Source: Nematopogon swammerdamellus
Taxonomy: Eukaryota; Arthropoda; Insecta; Lepidoptera; Adelidae
Assembly: GCA_946902875.1 (NCBI GenBank)
Contig: OX336340.1
Span: forward strand, 12,291,566 to 12,355,565
DNA length: 64,000 nucleotides
Direction: 5' to 3'
Shown: positions 11,469-23,300 of the stretch, in pieces
How positions within the stretch are numbered: the first letter of the stretch is position 1
Layout of the letters: each line of letters begins with the position of its first letter
Notes under the pieces: model-generated
Databases searched by the model: none
The model's input: the letters and a program-made list of their open reading frames with translations, nothing else
Told to the model about the DNA's origin: nothing
Translations under genes and position numbers: made by a program

Positions 11469-11885
11469 TCATTCATCACGCAAACTCCTCATCCTTTCCA
11501 ACTCTCTCATTGCATCTTTGTTACTCGGTTTCTTACCTGTCAATTTCTCACAATCAAGCTCCTCAATACATAGCTCTTCTAAAGACTTTACGCGACTCAA
11601 TGCAACATACTCTTGACCCTCCTCAAATAGTCTGGAGCCCAAATACACGACAGCATGGTCAACAGTACTGCCCTGCATTTTATGGACAGTGGAGGCCCAT
11701 GATAAAATTATCGGTAATATCCGTCTCTCAGCTGTTCCATAATTAAACTTTGCTGGAAACTGTATGGCTTTAGGATGGATAAGGTGTCCGCCGTCCCTTT
11801 CAAAATCAATTTGAACAGATGGTATGTCTGTTTCATAGGTACATTTGCGTTCGACAAGTATGGGACACTCGTCTAAACAAACCAA
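11469..11885 (-). pseudogene. PIF1-like helicase C-terminal fragment
   Basis: The minus-strand frame reads, after a few residues from the repeat junction, [20 protein letters not shown], then [37 protein letters not shown] and [20 protein letters not shown]. The VHKxQGxT and YVALSRV blocks are the C-terminal RecA-fold motifs of PIF1/RRM3 helicases, as carried by Helitrons. Walker A and B are absent; where the upstream part should be, the frame runs into the 130-bp array. It ends at a stop near 11469. A copy with small indels is at 24341-24640. The fragment cannot be an active helicase. Confidence 0.85.
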
Positions 11886-13402
11886 ATGAACCCAAACTCG
11901 AGGGGGTTACTAGTAACGGTTGAAGAGTTCCACTGTACACCTCCTGACTGCATCATCAGACCCTCGTCACCAAGTGTATTGGTAGAAGTATGGGGCACTC
12001 GTCCAAACCAACCAAATGAGCCCAAACTCGAGGGGGTTACTAGTAACGGTTGAAGAGTTCCACTGTCCACCTCCTGACTCCATCATCAGACCCTCGTCAC
12101 CAAGTGTATTGGTAGAAGTATGGAACACTCGTCCAAACCAACCATCTGAGCCCAAACTCGAGGGGGTTACTAGTAACCGTTGAAGAGTTCCACTGTACAC
12201 CTCCTGACTCCATCATCAGACCCTCGTCACCAAGTGTATTGGTAGAAGTATGTGACACTCGTCCAAACCAACCAAATGAGCCCAAACTCGAGGGGGTTAC
12301 TAGTAACGGTTGAAGAGTTCCACTGTCCACCTCCTGACTCCATCATTAGACCCTCGTCACCAAGTGTATTGGTAGAAGTATAGGACACTCGTCAAAACAA
12401 ACCAAATGAGCCCAAACTCGAGGGGGTTACTAGTAACGGTTGAAGAGTTCCACTGTCCACCTCCTGACTCCATCATCAGACCCTCGTTACCAAGTGTATT
12501 GGTAGAAGTATGGGACACTCGTCCAAACCAACCAAAGGAGCCCAAACTCGAGGGGGTTACTAGTAACGGTTGAAGAGTTCCACTGTCCACCTCCTGACTC
12601 CATCATCAGACCCTCGTCACCAAGTGTATTGGTAGAAGTATGGGACACTCGTCCAAACCAACCAAATGAGCCCAAACTCGAGGGGGTTACTAGTAACGGT
12701 TGAAGAGTTCCACTGTCCACCTCCTGACTCCATCATCAGACCCTCGTCACCAAGTGTATTGGTAGAAGTATGGGACACTCGTCCAAACCAACCATCTGAG
12801 CCCAAACTCGAGGGGGTTACTAGTAACCGTTGAAGAGTTCCACTGTACACCTCCTGACTCCATCATCAGACCCTCGTCACCAAGTGTATTGGTAGAAGTA
12901 TGTGACACTCGTCCAAACCAACCAAATGAGCCCAAACTCGAGGGGGTTACTAGTAACGGTTGAAGAGTTCCACTGTCCACCTCCTGACTCCATCATCAGA
13001 CCCTCGTCACCAAGTGTATTGGTAGAAGTATGGGACACTCGTGCAAACAAACCAAATGAGCCCAAACTCGAGGGGGTTACTAGTAACGGTTGAAGAGTTC
13101 CACTGTACACCTCCTGACTCCATCATCAGACCCTCGTCACCAAGTGTATTGGTAGAAGTATGGAACACTCGTCCAAACCAACCAAAGGAGCCCAAACTCG
13201 AGGGGGTTACTAGTAACGGTTGAAGAGTTCCACTGTCCACCTCCTGACTCCATCATCAGACCCTCGTCACCAAGTGTATTGGTAGAAGTATGGGACACTC
13301 GTGCAAACAAACCAAATGAGCCCAAACTCGAGGGGGTTACTAGTAACGGTTGAAGAGTTCCACTGTACACCTCCTGACTCCATCATCAGACCCTCGTTAT
13401 CA
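11870..13402. repeat. 130-bp minisatellite, array 1 (12 copies)
   Basis: The anchor CCCAAACTCGAGGGGG occurs at about 11893, 12023, 12153 and so on every 130 bp to 13323, with few substitutions between units. Each unit has the 12-bp palindrome GTTACTAGTAAC. As 130 is not a multiple of three, the recurring 77-codon minus-strand frames are by-products of the period and not genes. Confidence 0.95.
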
Positions 13403-13550
13403 AGTTGAAATTATCATAATATTGTATTGTCACGAGAACTCAATGTGTGTGCAAAGTTTCATAAAAATCGGTTCAGTAGAAGTAGTTGAAAAAGTTGTCG
13501 CAAGATTTGAAACAAAGATAGAAACAAATATACGAAGTCAAGCTAAAAAA

Positions 13551-15030
13551 AAAAAAAAAAAAAAAAAACCGTTTAATAATTAATAAAAAAACCTAATAAA
13601 ATACTGTTTCGTATCCGTCTACTGACTCGGCACAGGTGAGATATTAGTCTCTCAGTAAGAGAGTTCTGCTCATGTATATAATTTTATAACACTGATCTTT
13701 GTCTGGATAGTTCTTGTATTTTATTTTGACAATTCTATTGAAGCTAAGTACATTTGTTAGGCTAAGTATGTTGTTCTTGTGAATAGTATAATATAATTTG
13801 TTTTTAAACAAAATTCGCCGTCATGGCCAGTGCTTCTAATATTATATGTACGTGAAATTAGATTTATATGTTAATCAACTGACGAAATCAAGTGTACTAT
13901 TAGTACCTAAGAAAGATTAATAAATGAACTGAACTGAACTGAACATGCTAGAACTGTCTAAAACTCTTCAGACTAGGAAATGTAAAAAAAACCCTGACTT
14001 TTTGTCCCAATATTTTTGTTTCGTTTTCACATAGAGCGGAAATTGTTTTGATAAATGAATGTCGACCGACCGATATGGTCGCTCGACGTTCATTTATCAA
14101 AACAAAACACCTTTGATTTGATATCTGTTTGAAAACTCAAAAGAAAACAGTAATATTTCAAAATGATAAGCTTCGATTAATTTTCAGACATAATTTTCAG
14201 ACTTATTACATATTATGGCATTTATTGTCGGCGGCATATAATTCATTTCGTTCTTCTCAAGAAATATCGAACGATTAATTTTAGTGAAATAAATGCTAAT
14301 GAAGCTTTATTAGCCGTCTAGGTAGTCATTTATTTGTCTCTAACTAATTCGAATGAGGCTGTACGTAAAGTTAGCAAAAGCTAGTAGGCAACATGTGTAG
14401 CGGTTAGACATCGGCCCCTCAGTCGAATGTTCGGAAGTTCGAAATCTAAAATTTAAATTCGTCACTACAGTATTGGAAACACTGGTAGAAATTACACTCA
14501 GCAATAAGGCCACGTTCTGCTACACAGACTACAACATAAAAGTACACAACAAAACTTTTATTATTACAAACAAATTTTTACAAAAAAGTATTTGGCTGAG
14601 GTCGGGTCTAAATCGCGTGAGTGGAGTCTTGTTAGCCCAATTTCACTATGGCAACGTTTACCGTCGACATTATATTATGTTTGTTCATGTTTATATTATT
14701 ATGTTCTCTTTCAATACAAAAATACTTTCATCTCGTAGGAAAGCTTACAATTTGCAATATTTCCGAATGGTTTTGGAAAGTTCCACGAAATAATCTTAAA
14801 TTGCTGAAATATTCCCGCGCGAATATTGTAGAACTTTCAACGAGTTTTGTCTTCGCTTTGCCTTTTTTGTAATACGAGTAATTTAGGCTTTCCCAATTGG
14901 GCTTCAGAGGCACTACCGATATTTACCGTATACTTAGCAACGTATTCTATAAAACATTTTTATATAACTATGTATACTAAGGTAGATGAAAACCTAAACT
15001 AAAGAGCGAAATTCATCTCTGTCCAGGATT
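13551..15030. other. Intergenic with one hairpin; no gene recognised
   Basis: AT-rich. It holds the inverted repeat at 14045-14103 and a possible tRNA-like decayed segment near 14395-14450. Frames at 14473-14913 carry no family motif. Confidence 0.4.
14045..14103. repeat. 27-bp imperfect inverted repeat
   Basis: GTTTTGATAAATGAATGTCG begins the left arm (14045). The right arm ends with the reverse complement at 14103, with two mismatches and a 5-nt loop. It is a hairpin or foldback of unknown origin. Confidence 0.7.
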
Positions 15031-15510
15031 TTCAACCGACTTCCAAAAGTAGGAGGTTCTCAATTCGTCTCTGTGTTTTTTTTTAAAGTTTTTTTTGTGT
15101 TTATGTTACTCGATTTCTCCGCCAATTCTCAACCGATTTTAATAATTATTTTTTTCATGAGTAGGGGTGGTCTCTGAGATATACCCAAATTTTATTAAAG
15201 AACACCACCCTTGGGTGGGAAATTAGGGATGAACACCTTCACACTAAGGAATTTTTCAATCACCCACTTACCGTCAACCGATTTTAATATTATGTGACAT
15301 TACTAAAAAGAGTGAAATAAAAAAACTATAAAAAAAAAATTGAACCGACTTCAACCCCCAAAAAGTATTGAATAATATTTTGATCTTGAGTAGAAGGCGG
15401 TACAAAAGCACACCTGAAAATTTATAGATGGACCCTTTTGTGCTTTTGTACCGCCTTCTGCTCAAGATCAAAATATTTTTTAATACTTTTTAGGGGTTGA
15501 AGTCGGTTCA
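15031..15510. repeat. ACCGACTTC-type repeats with a 170-bp palindrome
   Basis: A copy starting AACCGACTTCCAAAAGTAGG lies at about 15031. A palindrome runs from TGAACCGACTTCAACCCC (15341) to its inverse ending AGTCGGTTCA (15510), including matched GCGGTACAAAAGCAC and TTTGATCTTGAG blocks. It is a dispersed non-coding element. Confidence 0.65.
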
Positions 15511-17108
15511 ATGTTTTTTTAAACAGTTTTTTAAACTAGAAATACTGGCTTTGTCGCACCATCTCCACTAATGGTTGCATCGTCTACTGTTTTCATAGTC
15601 TGCTTTCACGTTAACATAATAAAACAATTTAGTGATGCCAGAGATGAGCCTAGTCACGGCACGTCACATTGTGTCACGACACGGGATTAAGCGCACGGCG
15701 AAGACAATTTATAGGTACCCCGTACCCCGTACGGAAACCTACGGTCGGAAGCCTATTACTAAGCCTAAAACGTCTGTTTGTCTCTCCGTCCATCCGTCAG
15801 TCCGTCCGATGGATTTATCTTTGAAACCGGAATTGCTATTTTCACAGAATATGTGCTTTTGGCGAATATAACAACAAATAATAAAAAAAATATTAAGGGT
15901 GGTGATGCCCATATACAAAAAAACAGTTTTTGCAATTTTTTTTGTTTTTGTGTGTTGCGGGAACCGACTCGCACTTGGCCGGTTTTTTATTCATCCTGAA
16001 AGCACTTCTCTGTTCTTAGAGTCATACGATGGATGTTAATTTTGCTCTTGAAGGTTTCCGTATGTGGTTAGTGAACGCACGGTGGAATAAGATTTGTAAA
16101 AACTGTTAACAGGAGCTTTATCTACCTTAATTGTTTTTTTCTTCTTCCTTCTTTAATCAAGAATTTCATTAAAGTACTACTACCTACTGATATAAAAGTA
16201 GGACTACATATTTGTAGTAAGTACCTACCAGTACCTACCTAAATGAAGTGAAATGAAATATGAGCTAATGCCCCTGAAGACAGCGAAGCTGATTTTCAGG
16301 GGCTCCCCTTTCCAACCAACGTTATGGCAACAAACATGATAAAATACATAGGTGGGTACTTAAATGTACAATTGATTTGTATTCGTCATAGAAATAACCT
16401 AAAGCATATTCGTCGGACAACACTATGGTACAACTTCCTGGAATAAGTGTAAAAAAGCGCGAAAGTTGTTCACACACAGAGGGTTCCGTAGCCATTCGTT
16501 TCTTGCACGTAGGTATAGATAGCGAATGTGCGCAGCGATCAAGCGGTCGCACCGTGCCTAGCACGCGGCCCCGCTCCGCTAGAATACTCTGTGTTCCAAA
16601 TTACCGTTTAAGGCCCACTTGCACCAACACAAATTTAATATATAAACCAGTTTAACTCGTTAAACTAGCACCCGTTGTACGTGTGAACCGCGTTTAAATC
16701 CATAACTCGCTACTTAACTTTAAACTCGTGTTGGTGCAAGACGCGCTAAGATATAAACTTCTAAATATGTAGTTTCATGACGTAAGGATTAAATATACTA
16801 TTTTATAAAGAATTTGTTTTATTTAGTGAGCTTTCCTGACTAATCAACTCGGACAACGTGTGCTACCGACAGATGGACCGACGGACGGACAGACAGACAC
16901 CTGAACGATTTTATAAAGGTCCCTGGCTACGGAACCTTAAAAATAAGAAGTATACATAGAATAATAATATATTTTGACTTAATGATTATTATTATGTCAA
17001 AATATAATCTATTTGATTTTTGACAATTATTTCTATTACTGCTTTCCACGATGTAGGAAACGTCTGCTTTCCTAGGCATGCTGTGTAGGCATGTGTTCAT
17101 TGTCGCAG
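15511..17108. other. Upstream region of the cuticular gene; first exon not found
   Basis: It holds dispersed repeats (15950-15990) and the MITE at 16618-16740. The start-codon exon and promoter of the downstream cuticular gene should be here or further left. A very short first exon (ATG plus a few codons) is usual in this family and cannot be picked out by eye. Confidence 0.35.
16618..16740. mobile_element. Short MITE, CTTGCACCAACAC termini
   Basis: CTTGCACCAACACAAATTTAA-like left end at 16618 and GTGTTGGTGCAAG at 16728-16740 form inverted repeats around 123 bp of non-coding AT-rich sequence. MITEs with this terminus type are common in insects. No clear target duplication was read. Confidence 0.65.
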
Positions 17109-17307
17109 GTGGGTGTCGCGCTGCTCGCGTGCAGCGGCGGCACCGACAGCAGCGGCGCGGGTGCGGGTGCGGGCGCGGGTGCAGGCAGCATCAGCAGCGG
17201 GCGCCAGCACCGCCAGCTCGGCTCCTACGGCCACGGAGAGAACGAGATCGTGGTCGACATACAGGACGACGAGAAGTCCCAGTACTACGAGCAGAACTAC
17301 GACACTA
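17109..17307 (+). CDS. Cuticular gene exon A: signal peptide remnant and Gly-Ala linker
   Basis: The acceptor is TTGTCGCAG before 17109. The frame reads [16 protein letters not shown], then a GAGAGAGAGAG run, then [20 protein letters not shown]. The donor is a strong GTGAGT after a phase-1 A (17307). VGVALLACS looks like the second half of a signal peptide; in lepidopteran cuticular genes the first exon often carries only ATG and a few codons. An alternative start is the in-frame ATG at 17091 (MCSLSQ-), which would make this the first coding exon. I prefer the splice model, with moderate certainty. Confidence 0.75.
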
Positions 17308-20300
17308 GTGAGTTCGCATACGAGTTCCTCACTCTCAGTGCCGATAGCTAAAGGCGCTTTACAAAGTGCATAATCATCATTATCAAATAAATTTTATCGT
17401 ACACTAGCTATAGCCTACGGCTTCGCTCGCGTAACCTATGTCCATCCGGAAGGTTCATTCTCAATAATTGGTCAAAGCAATTTTAAAAGCGGATGAGTAT
17501 TTTCGGAGATTACCTCCTACATTCAAACGTATTAACTTTACTTCTTTAAAATATTAGTGTAGAAGTGTAGACACACACCACACGCTTTATCAAGACAAGA
17601 CAATAGGGGTAAGCAGAGTAGTCGGTGTTGTGCTACAAATACTCTTGTAAATTACAGCACATCACCGACCACCGCATTTAGCATAAGTATTGGGACAAGA
17701 TAACTATCAAGCAGCAAGTAAGGCACGAAGAACCACCTGCTACATGGCTCGGTGGAAGGACCGTGCCAAGGTGAGAGGCGGCTAGCCTGTCGCCCTTACA
17801 CGGGATCTTGTCCTTATCCCTCAGTCGCCGACATGCACGGGGACAGATGCAATAGGGCTATTCTTTTAAATTAATTAAATTTTATCAATTTGATTTTAAG
17901 GAATTTCGTCAAATCCAGAAATGTGCAAAACGTTTTGGATTAATTTAACCTTGGGCTTACTACAAAACATAATTTTATGTTGACTTCTTTTAGCGCGTTT
18001 AGGCATTCTGTAAGCAACCTGCCTTTCTTTAGATACTTTCATTAGGTACACAAAAAAAATCTAAATAGGTATGTCTGCGCCGCCATGTTAGTATGCGCAG
18101 TAATTCTAAAATTATACATAGGTAGTAGGTATCACAGAATTGAAAAAAAAGTTGATGAGATGAGACCCTTCTTGCACTCTACCTTTCAAATATTCTTGAA
18201 AATATGTATATTTCTCAATGTCACAGATACGAGTTAAATGATCATCTCACTAAAACACCAATTGCCGTCAAATTATGTGAACTATGGCAGATTTTTAATG
18301 TGATTTACTTGATGGATATTGTAGAAAAAAACAATATTTTATTATTTATCAGTCAAGTAAAAGGTTGAGTATCTCGGGAAATCTCATCTAAGCGATTTTG
18401 GTTTTTTGTTCAACGTAACATTTACTTAGCGTCCCACCACAGCACAAGTGATTTGTTTCACACACCCATCTGTTTAAATTATGTACAAGGATAATATGTT
18501 TATTTTACTTTAATGCGTTCCTCTTGCTCGCGTGAATGAAAGATAACACAAATAAGAACCTGATGGCTGCTCATGCTTGTGACACGGACATTTATTTCGG
18601 AAATGTTTCGCCAATATTGTTCAGTTTTCGAGGAAACATCGCCGAGAAACCTTTACAACCCAAATAAATAAAGCTCAATATGTGAATATCCTTATAATTC
18701 GAGAATCCCTTTATGGATTTATATACGGTTTTCGCTGTTACATTATGTCATTTCTCATGATGGCATAGCCTATAAATCATAATCATCAATCATCAACGGC
18801 CTGAGCTGTGAGCAAAAGTAATGCGAAGCGAAGGCACGGGCACAGCTAGTAACACATGAAGAGTTGTGAAATACAATAATAGATTCAGATTAAATTATAT
18901 ACATCACAAAAAGTGTATTAAAGCGACAGTTGAATAGCTTTCAAGAAAGAAAAATACGGGAAACATTAATTTTCTTTTAGAAATGATTTCTAAGGAAAAG
19001 GGATTGAATTGAACATCAAGGTGTTACGGACACAAGACGAGTAGGCGTTGTAGCCAACCTTGTAAGGTCCCATAAGAAAAACACACAGCCCATGCTGATT
19101 GAAACAAGAGTCAGCAGGTTCATAACTGAATATAAACCAAACAAGAAGTTAAAAAAAATACAGTCTAATTGAGAACCTCCTCCTTTTTTTGAAGTCGGTT
19201 AAAAACTAGAAGGCAGTAAATATTATAGAGCGCACTAAATGCTCAGGCACTCAGAAGCAACAGTAGTTGTTTCACGCGTCTCGATAAATACGTTCCTGAT
19301 TACAACTTGGGTGTTTTCAAAAGGCGCATGAACAAATTGTCTGACGACACTGATGTCCGTCTCACAGGTGGCATGGCCTCTCACTGAGCGTAGTTTCGTA
19401 AGAAGAGGTGTTATTGGCTGCGGTTGACTGTCTCCGTTCAACTAACCGTTGGGCACAGCCACCAATGTTGGATCTCTATAAAAAATTGCAATAAATTTGT
19501 CAGCCTCGATAGCTCAGTGGTGCAGACAGTCAACTGTCGCTATTGAATGTTAAGCAACGCTGCGTGCGGTCAGTACTTGGATGGGTGACCGCTGACCGTT
19601 GGAGGCTGACCGAGGTTCGGATTCCTCGTAAAACTGTAGGTCCCTTCCCTCCTAATCATACTTGGTGGCAGGGTTTAACCCGCCCGGGTTGGTACCACCG
19701 CACTGAATGAAACGTCGGTCGAAACGGCTATGTAAATAGTTTGTGTTTTCCGACCAGTTCAGTGTAGCCGGCACGATCAAAGGGGAAAGCACTGACATGG
19801 CACCTAGTTCACCCGGTGTTATGGGCAGACATCACGGACGTTGTAGGTGATGTAGCCAACCGTGTCAGTTTCCATAAAAAAAAAATGAAACATGTATAAA
19901 TAAATAGTTTGTTCGCAGGCGCCTACGGGTTCGGGTACGACGTGGGTCCGAGCGGACAGTTCCACCACGAGAACCGCGGCCCGGACGGAGTGACTTACGG
20001 CTGCTACGGCTACGTGGACCCGGACGGCTTCCTTAGAGCCACGCACTACGTGGCCGACGGCCAGGGCTACCGTGTGGTCGAACCCAACAAGCCCGTTGAG
20101 GTCTTCCCCGAGGAGAAGACCCCCCACGAACATAGTCAGGGGTCCGTCTATTTCAACTATATACTGTTTCTTTTTTTATAATCTTTGTTTTTGTATTCCG
20201 GTATGGGTGGCTGAGTCAGAGGGGCCAGGGACCAGAGAACATGCTCTGACTAGCATATATAACCCCGAGAACCTGCTATGCGGCCATCTTGCATCAAGTA

Positions 20301-23300
20301 CGGCTACAATTTGAGCTTACCACCTAGTAAGAGGCAAGGGAAGGGACCTACAGTTTTTCACCGCTTCCGAACGGTGTTATGTTATATGTTCCTCTCCATG
20401 CAGTGTTTGTGCTAGTGTATTAGTGCACTGAACTGGACGAAATTCTTTACTTACGATTCTTCGTTAGAAATGTTAAACTAATCAAAAACTCTTTCGAGGG
20501 CTTAAAATGCGAATTTATTTTATTTCACTTTGTCAGATAACAATGTATGTTGATCGTCAATATTATCAGAACTGTTTGATTTAACAAACTTCTTCAGAAA
20601 ATCGAACCGTGCAAATCAAATTAGTTCAGGGCGAAGTTTCTGGAAAAAGATGATTACCTACTAAATTAACCTATTTCTGTTCATTCACGTTGGCCTAAGT
20701 TAACCCTATTAGTAATAAAATAATAGACGACCAATAATATTATCTATATCTACATTCAAGAACGTTGTCTATATCTATACTCCTATACTAATATTATAAA
20801 GAGGTAATGTTTGTAATTTTGGCAACCACTGCTGCATTTTCTAATCTAACCCAACCTACCCTCACCTAACCTATTTCTAACCTAACCCAACCTAACCTAT
20901 TTCTAACCTAACTTAACCTAACCTAACCTAACCTAACCTAACCCAACCTAACCTAACCAATTTCTAACCTAATCCAACCTAACCTATTTCTAACTTAACC
21001 CAACCTAACCTAACCTATTTCTAACCTAACCCAACCTAACATATTTCTAACCTAACCTAACCTAACCTATTTCTAACCTAACCTAACATAACCTATTTCT
21101 AACCTAACCCAACCCAACCTAACCTAACCTATTTCTAACCTAACCCAACCTAACCTATTTCTAACCTAACCCAACCTAACCTAACCTATTTCTAACCTAA
21201 CCTATTTGTAACATTACCTAACCTATTTCTAACCTAACCTAACCTATTTCTAATCTAACCTAACCTATTTCTAACCTAACCTAACCTATTTCTAACCTAA
21301 CCTAACCTATTTCTAACCTAACCTATTTCTAACCTAACCTAACCTAACCTAACCTGACCTATTTCTAACCTAACCTATTTCTAACCTAACCTAACCCAAC
21401 CTAACCTAACCTATTTCTAACCTAACCTAACCTATTTCTAACCTAACCTAACCTAACCTATTTCTAACCTAACCTTACCTATTTCTGTTCGATTTCTGTT
21501 CAAGAAACAACTCTCGGACAGACAGACAGACAGACGGCGGCGTAGGCTTAGTACTATAAGTAATAGGGTCCCGTACGACGGATACGGAACCCTTAAAAAC
21601 AAAAGTGGTAATTACAGATATGAAACCGAGAACGAGCAGCCGAAGAGGAAGGGGGTGACGCTCCCTTGGGAGAAGTTGTTCTTCCCGAAGGGATGCGGCC
21701 GTACCCCCGGCGGTGTGCCGGCCAAGCCGCGACCGCCACCGGACAGCAGCGGACAGACCAGCAACCCTTCAGGAGTCGTCAATCCGGCACCCCCCGCCCA
21801 CAAACCTGGTAACATTCAAGTTTTCCGCTCTATAATACTTTTCAAAAGCACGGTTCTGAAACTTAATGCATGATTCGTATACTAATACCTCATACTCCTA
21901 ATTCTTTGAGGATCATTGCCACGGAAATTTGCATTCTGTTATGATAATTGTTGAAAATAACGAGAAAAAATCGTTCCCAGAGAAGGACTCTACAGTTTTG
22001 AATAAAAATGGAACCATGGATCAACTCCTCTCCGTGACAGAATGTATGAAACTAATTCATTGTGAAATAGAAGGTGGTGCATGCGGACGGATTCGAACTC
22101 ACTACTACTCGCAAACGAAATTTAAATACTTACATATTATATTGCATATAATGTCTAATTACATTATTGTTTATAGTGAATCAATTTCTTTAATTAGTAA
22201 AGTGAAATAAAATTATTGTTAATCTTCCGCAATTTACTGAAGATTTTTTCTTAAAGAAGCTGTTATCTAACTCATAAACATATTTATTCATATTATAAGC
22301 AGCGAAAATAAATAGCATGATACAATCTTTACGATTTTTGTTTTCTACTTAAATTTTCAGGCGGGACAACTGGCTCTTCTGGACCTAGTGGTCCCAACGG
22401 TCCTTATGGACCAGGTGGCCCTAATGGGCCCAACGGACCGGGTGGCCCTAATGGACCCAACGGACCAGTTGGACCAGGCGGGCCAAACGGACCTGGCGGT
22501 GGTGGCTATTACCCTGGACAACCGGGCAGGCCGGGCACGCCTGGCACGCCGGGCACGCCGGGCAAACCCGGCTCTCCTGGAACACCCGGCACACAAGGTA
22601 CTTAGATAGTGTTATGTTGATATTATACAGGATGTTCGGCACATCAACCGACATTTTTTTTGTAGGTAAGTGGGGTCATTTGCAACGTTTTGACCCATGA
22701 CATTTTTTGTCAGATGTCACGTGGTATTGAGATACGATTTTTTTTCTTTATTTTTGATAATTTCCAAAATCTCAGCTTTAAACCCTTGTAACTTTTTTGT
22801 TTATGATTGTATCAGCACGAAATAAAATTTATTGAATTTTAAAATATATCCTTTTTTATAGAACAAGGATACATCGTAAAATTAAATAAATTTTATTTTG
22901 TGCTGATACAATCATAAAAATTGACATCTGCCGCGCCTGCCACCAACCTGGCGAGTCTCTCAGACATGTGATTTCCGGTTGGTCGCAGCTTGCCAACACC
23001 GAGTATTTGCATAGACACAACCTAGTAGCCAGGATTATCCACCAGCAACTTGCCTTAAAGTTCAACCTTGTAGGTACCGAAGTGCGTTACTATAAGTACA
23101 ATCCGCCGCCAGTTCTCGAGAACGGTCATGTCACACTCTACCGGGACCGGTCCATTATTACAGATAGGACTATTCTCGCGAACAGACCTGATATTGTGAT
23201 AGTGGACCGGGAGACAAGGCGCGCAACGCTCGTCGATATCGCCGTGCCGCATTATGGTAACCTCGTCAGTAAAGAAGCAGAGAAGATGTTAAAGTATCTG

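Larger units (their letters stand above)
10898..13550. mobile_element. Composite Helitron-like unit, copy 1: palindrome + PIF1 fragment + 130-bp array
   Basis: Three blocks lie in order. (a) A long palindrome with arms 10898-11147 and 11177-11425 around a 29-bp centre. (b) A minus-strand PIF1-like helicase C-terminus, 11469-11885. (c) Twelve head-to-tail 130-bp repeats, about 11870-13402, followed by a unique tail (13403 to about 13550) that reads ATCATAATATTGTATTGTCA and on into an A-tract. The same order recurs at 23875-25670, so the three blocks move, or were copied, together. A helicase of this type with central minisatellites fits the Helitron/Helentron group; canonical Helitron ends were not identified. 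Confidence 0.7.
17308..19918. other. Intron 1 of the cuticular gene, repeat-filled
   Basis: Contents in order: a Helitron-like tail in reverse (17401-17430, CTAGCTATAGCCTACGGC type), a dispersed repeat at about 17600-17840 that recurs inverted in intron 5, plain AT-rich sequence, a second Helitron-like tail near 18815-18850, a repeat fragment at 19150-19205, a Jockey 3' fragment (19235-19390) and a 5S-derived SINE (19501-19882) ending about 35 bp before exon B. No gene is nested here. Confidence 0.6.

Noticed and set aside
11873..13370. Series of 77-codon minus-strand frames (also 24703-25511) that look like a repeated small protein family
   Set aside because: They recur every 130 bp because of the minisatellite. 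No start context, no splice support, and the unit length is not a multiple of three.
11870..13402. Regular direct repeats considered as a CRISPR array
   Set aside because: Units are contiguous 130-bp repeats with no unique spacers, in a eukaryotic genome.
17091..17108. ATG at 17091 as the true start of the cuticular protein
   Set aside because: In frame and possible ([15 protein letters not shown]), but the bases before 17109 look like a splice acceptor (TTGTCGCAG) and the family usually has a tiny first exon. Left open as an alternative.
20839..21488. CCTAA array as a true chromosome end
   Set aside because: Exons of one gene lie on both sides, and the units are interrupted.
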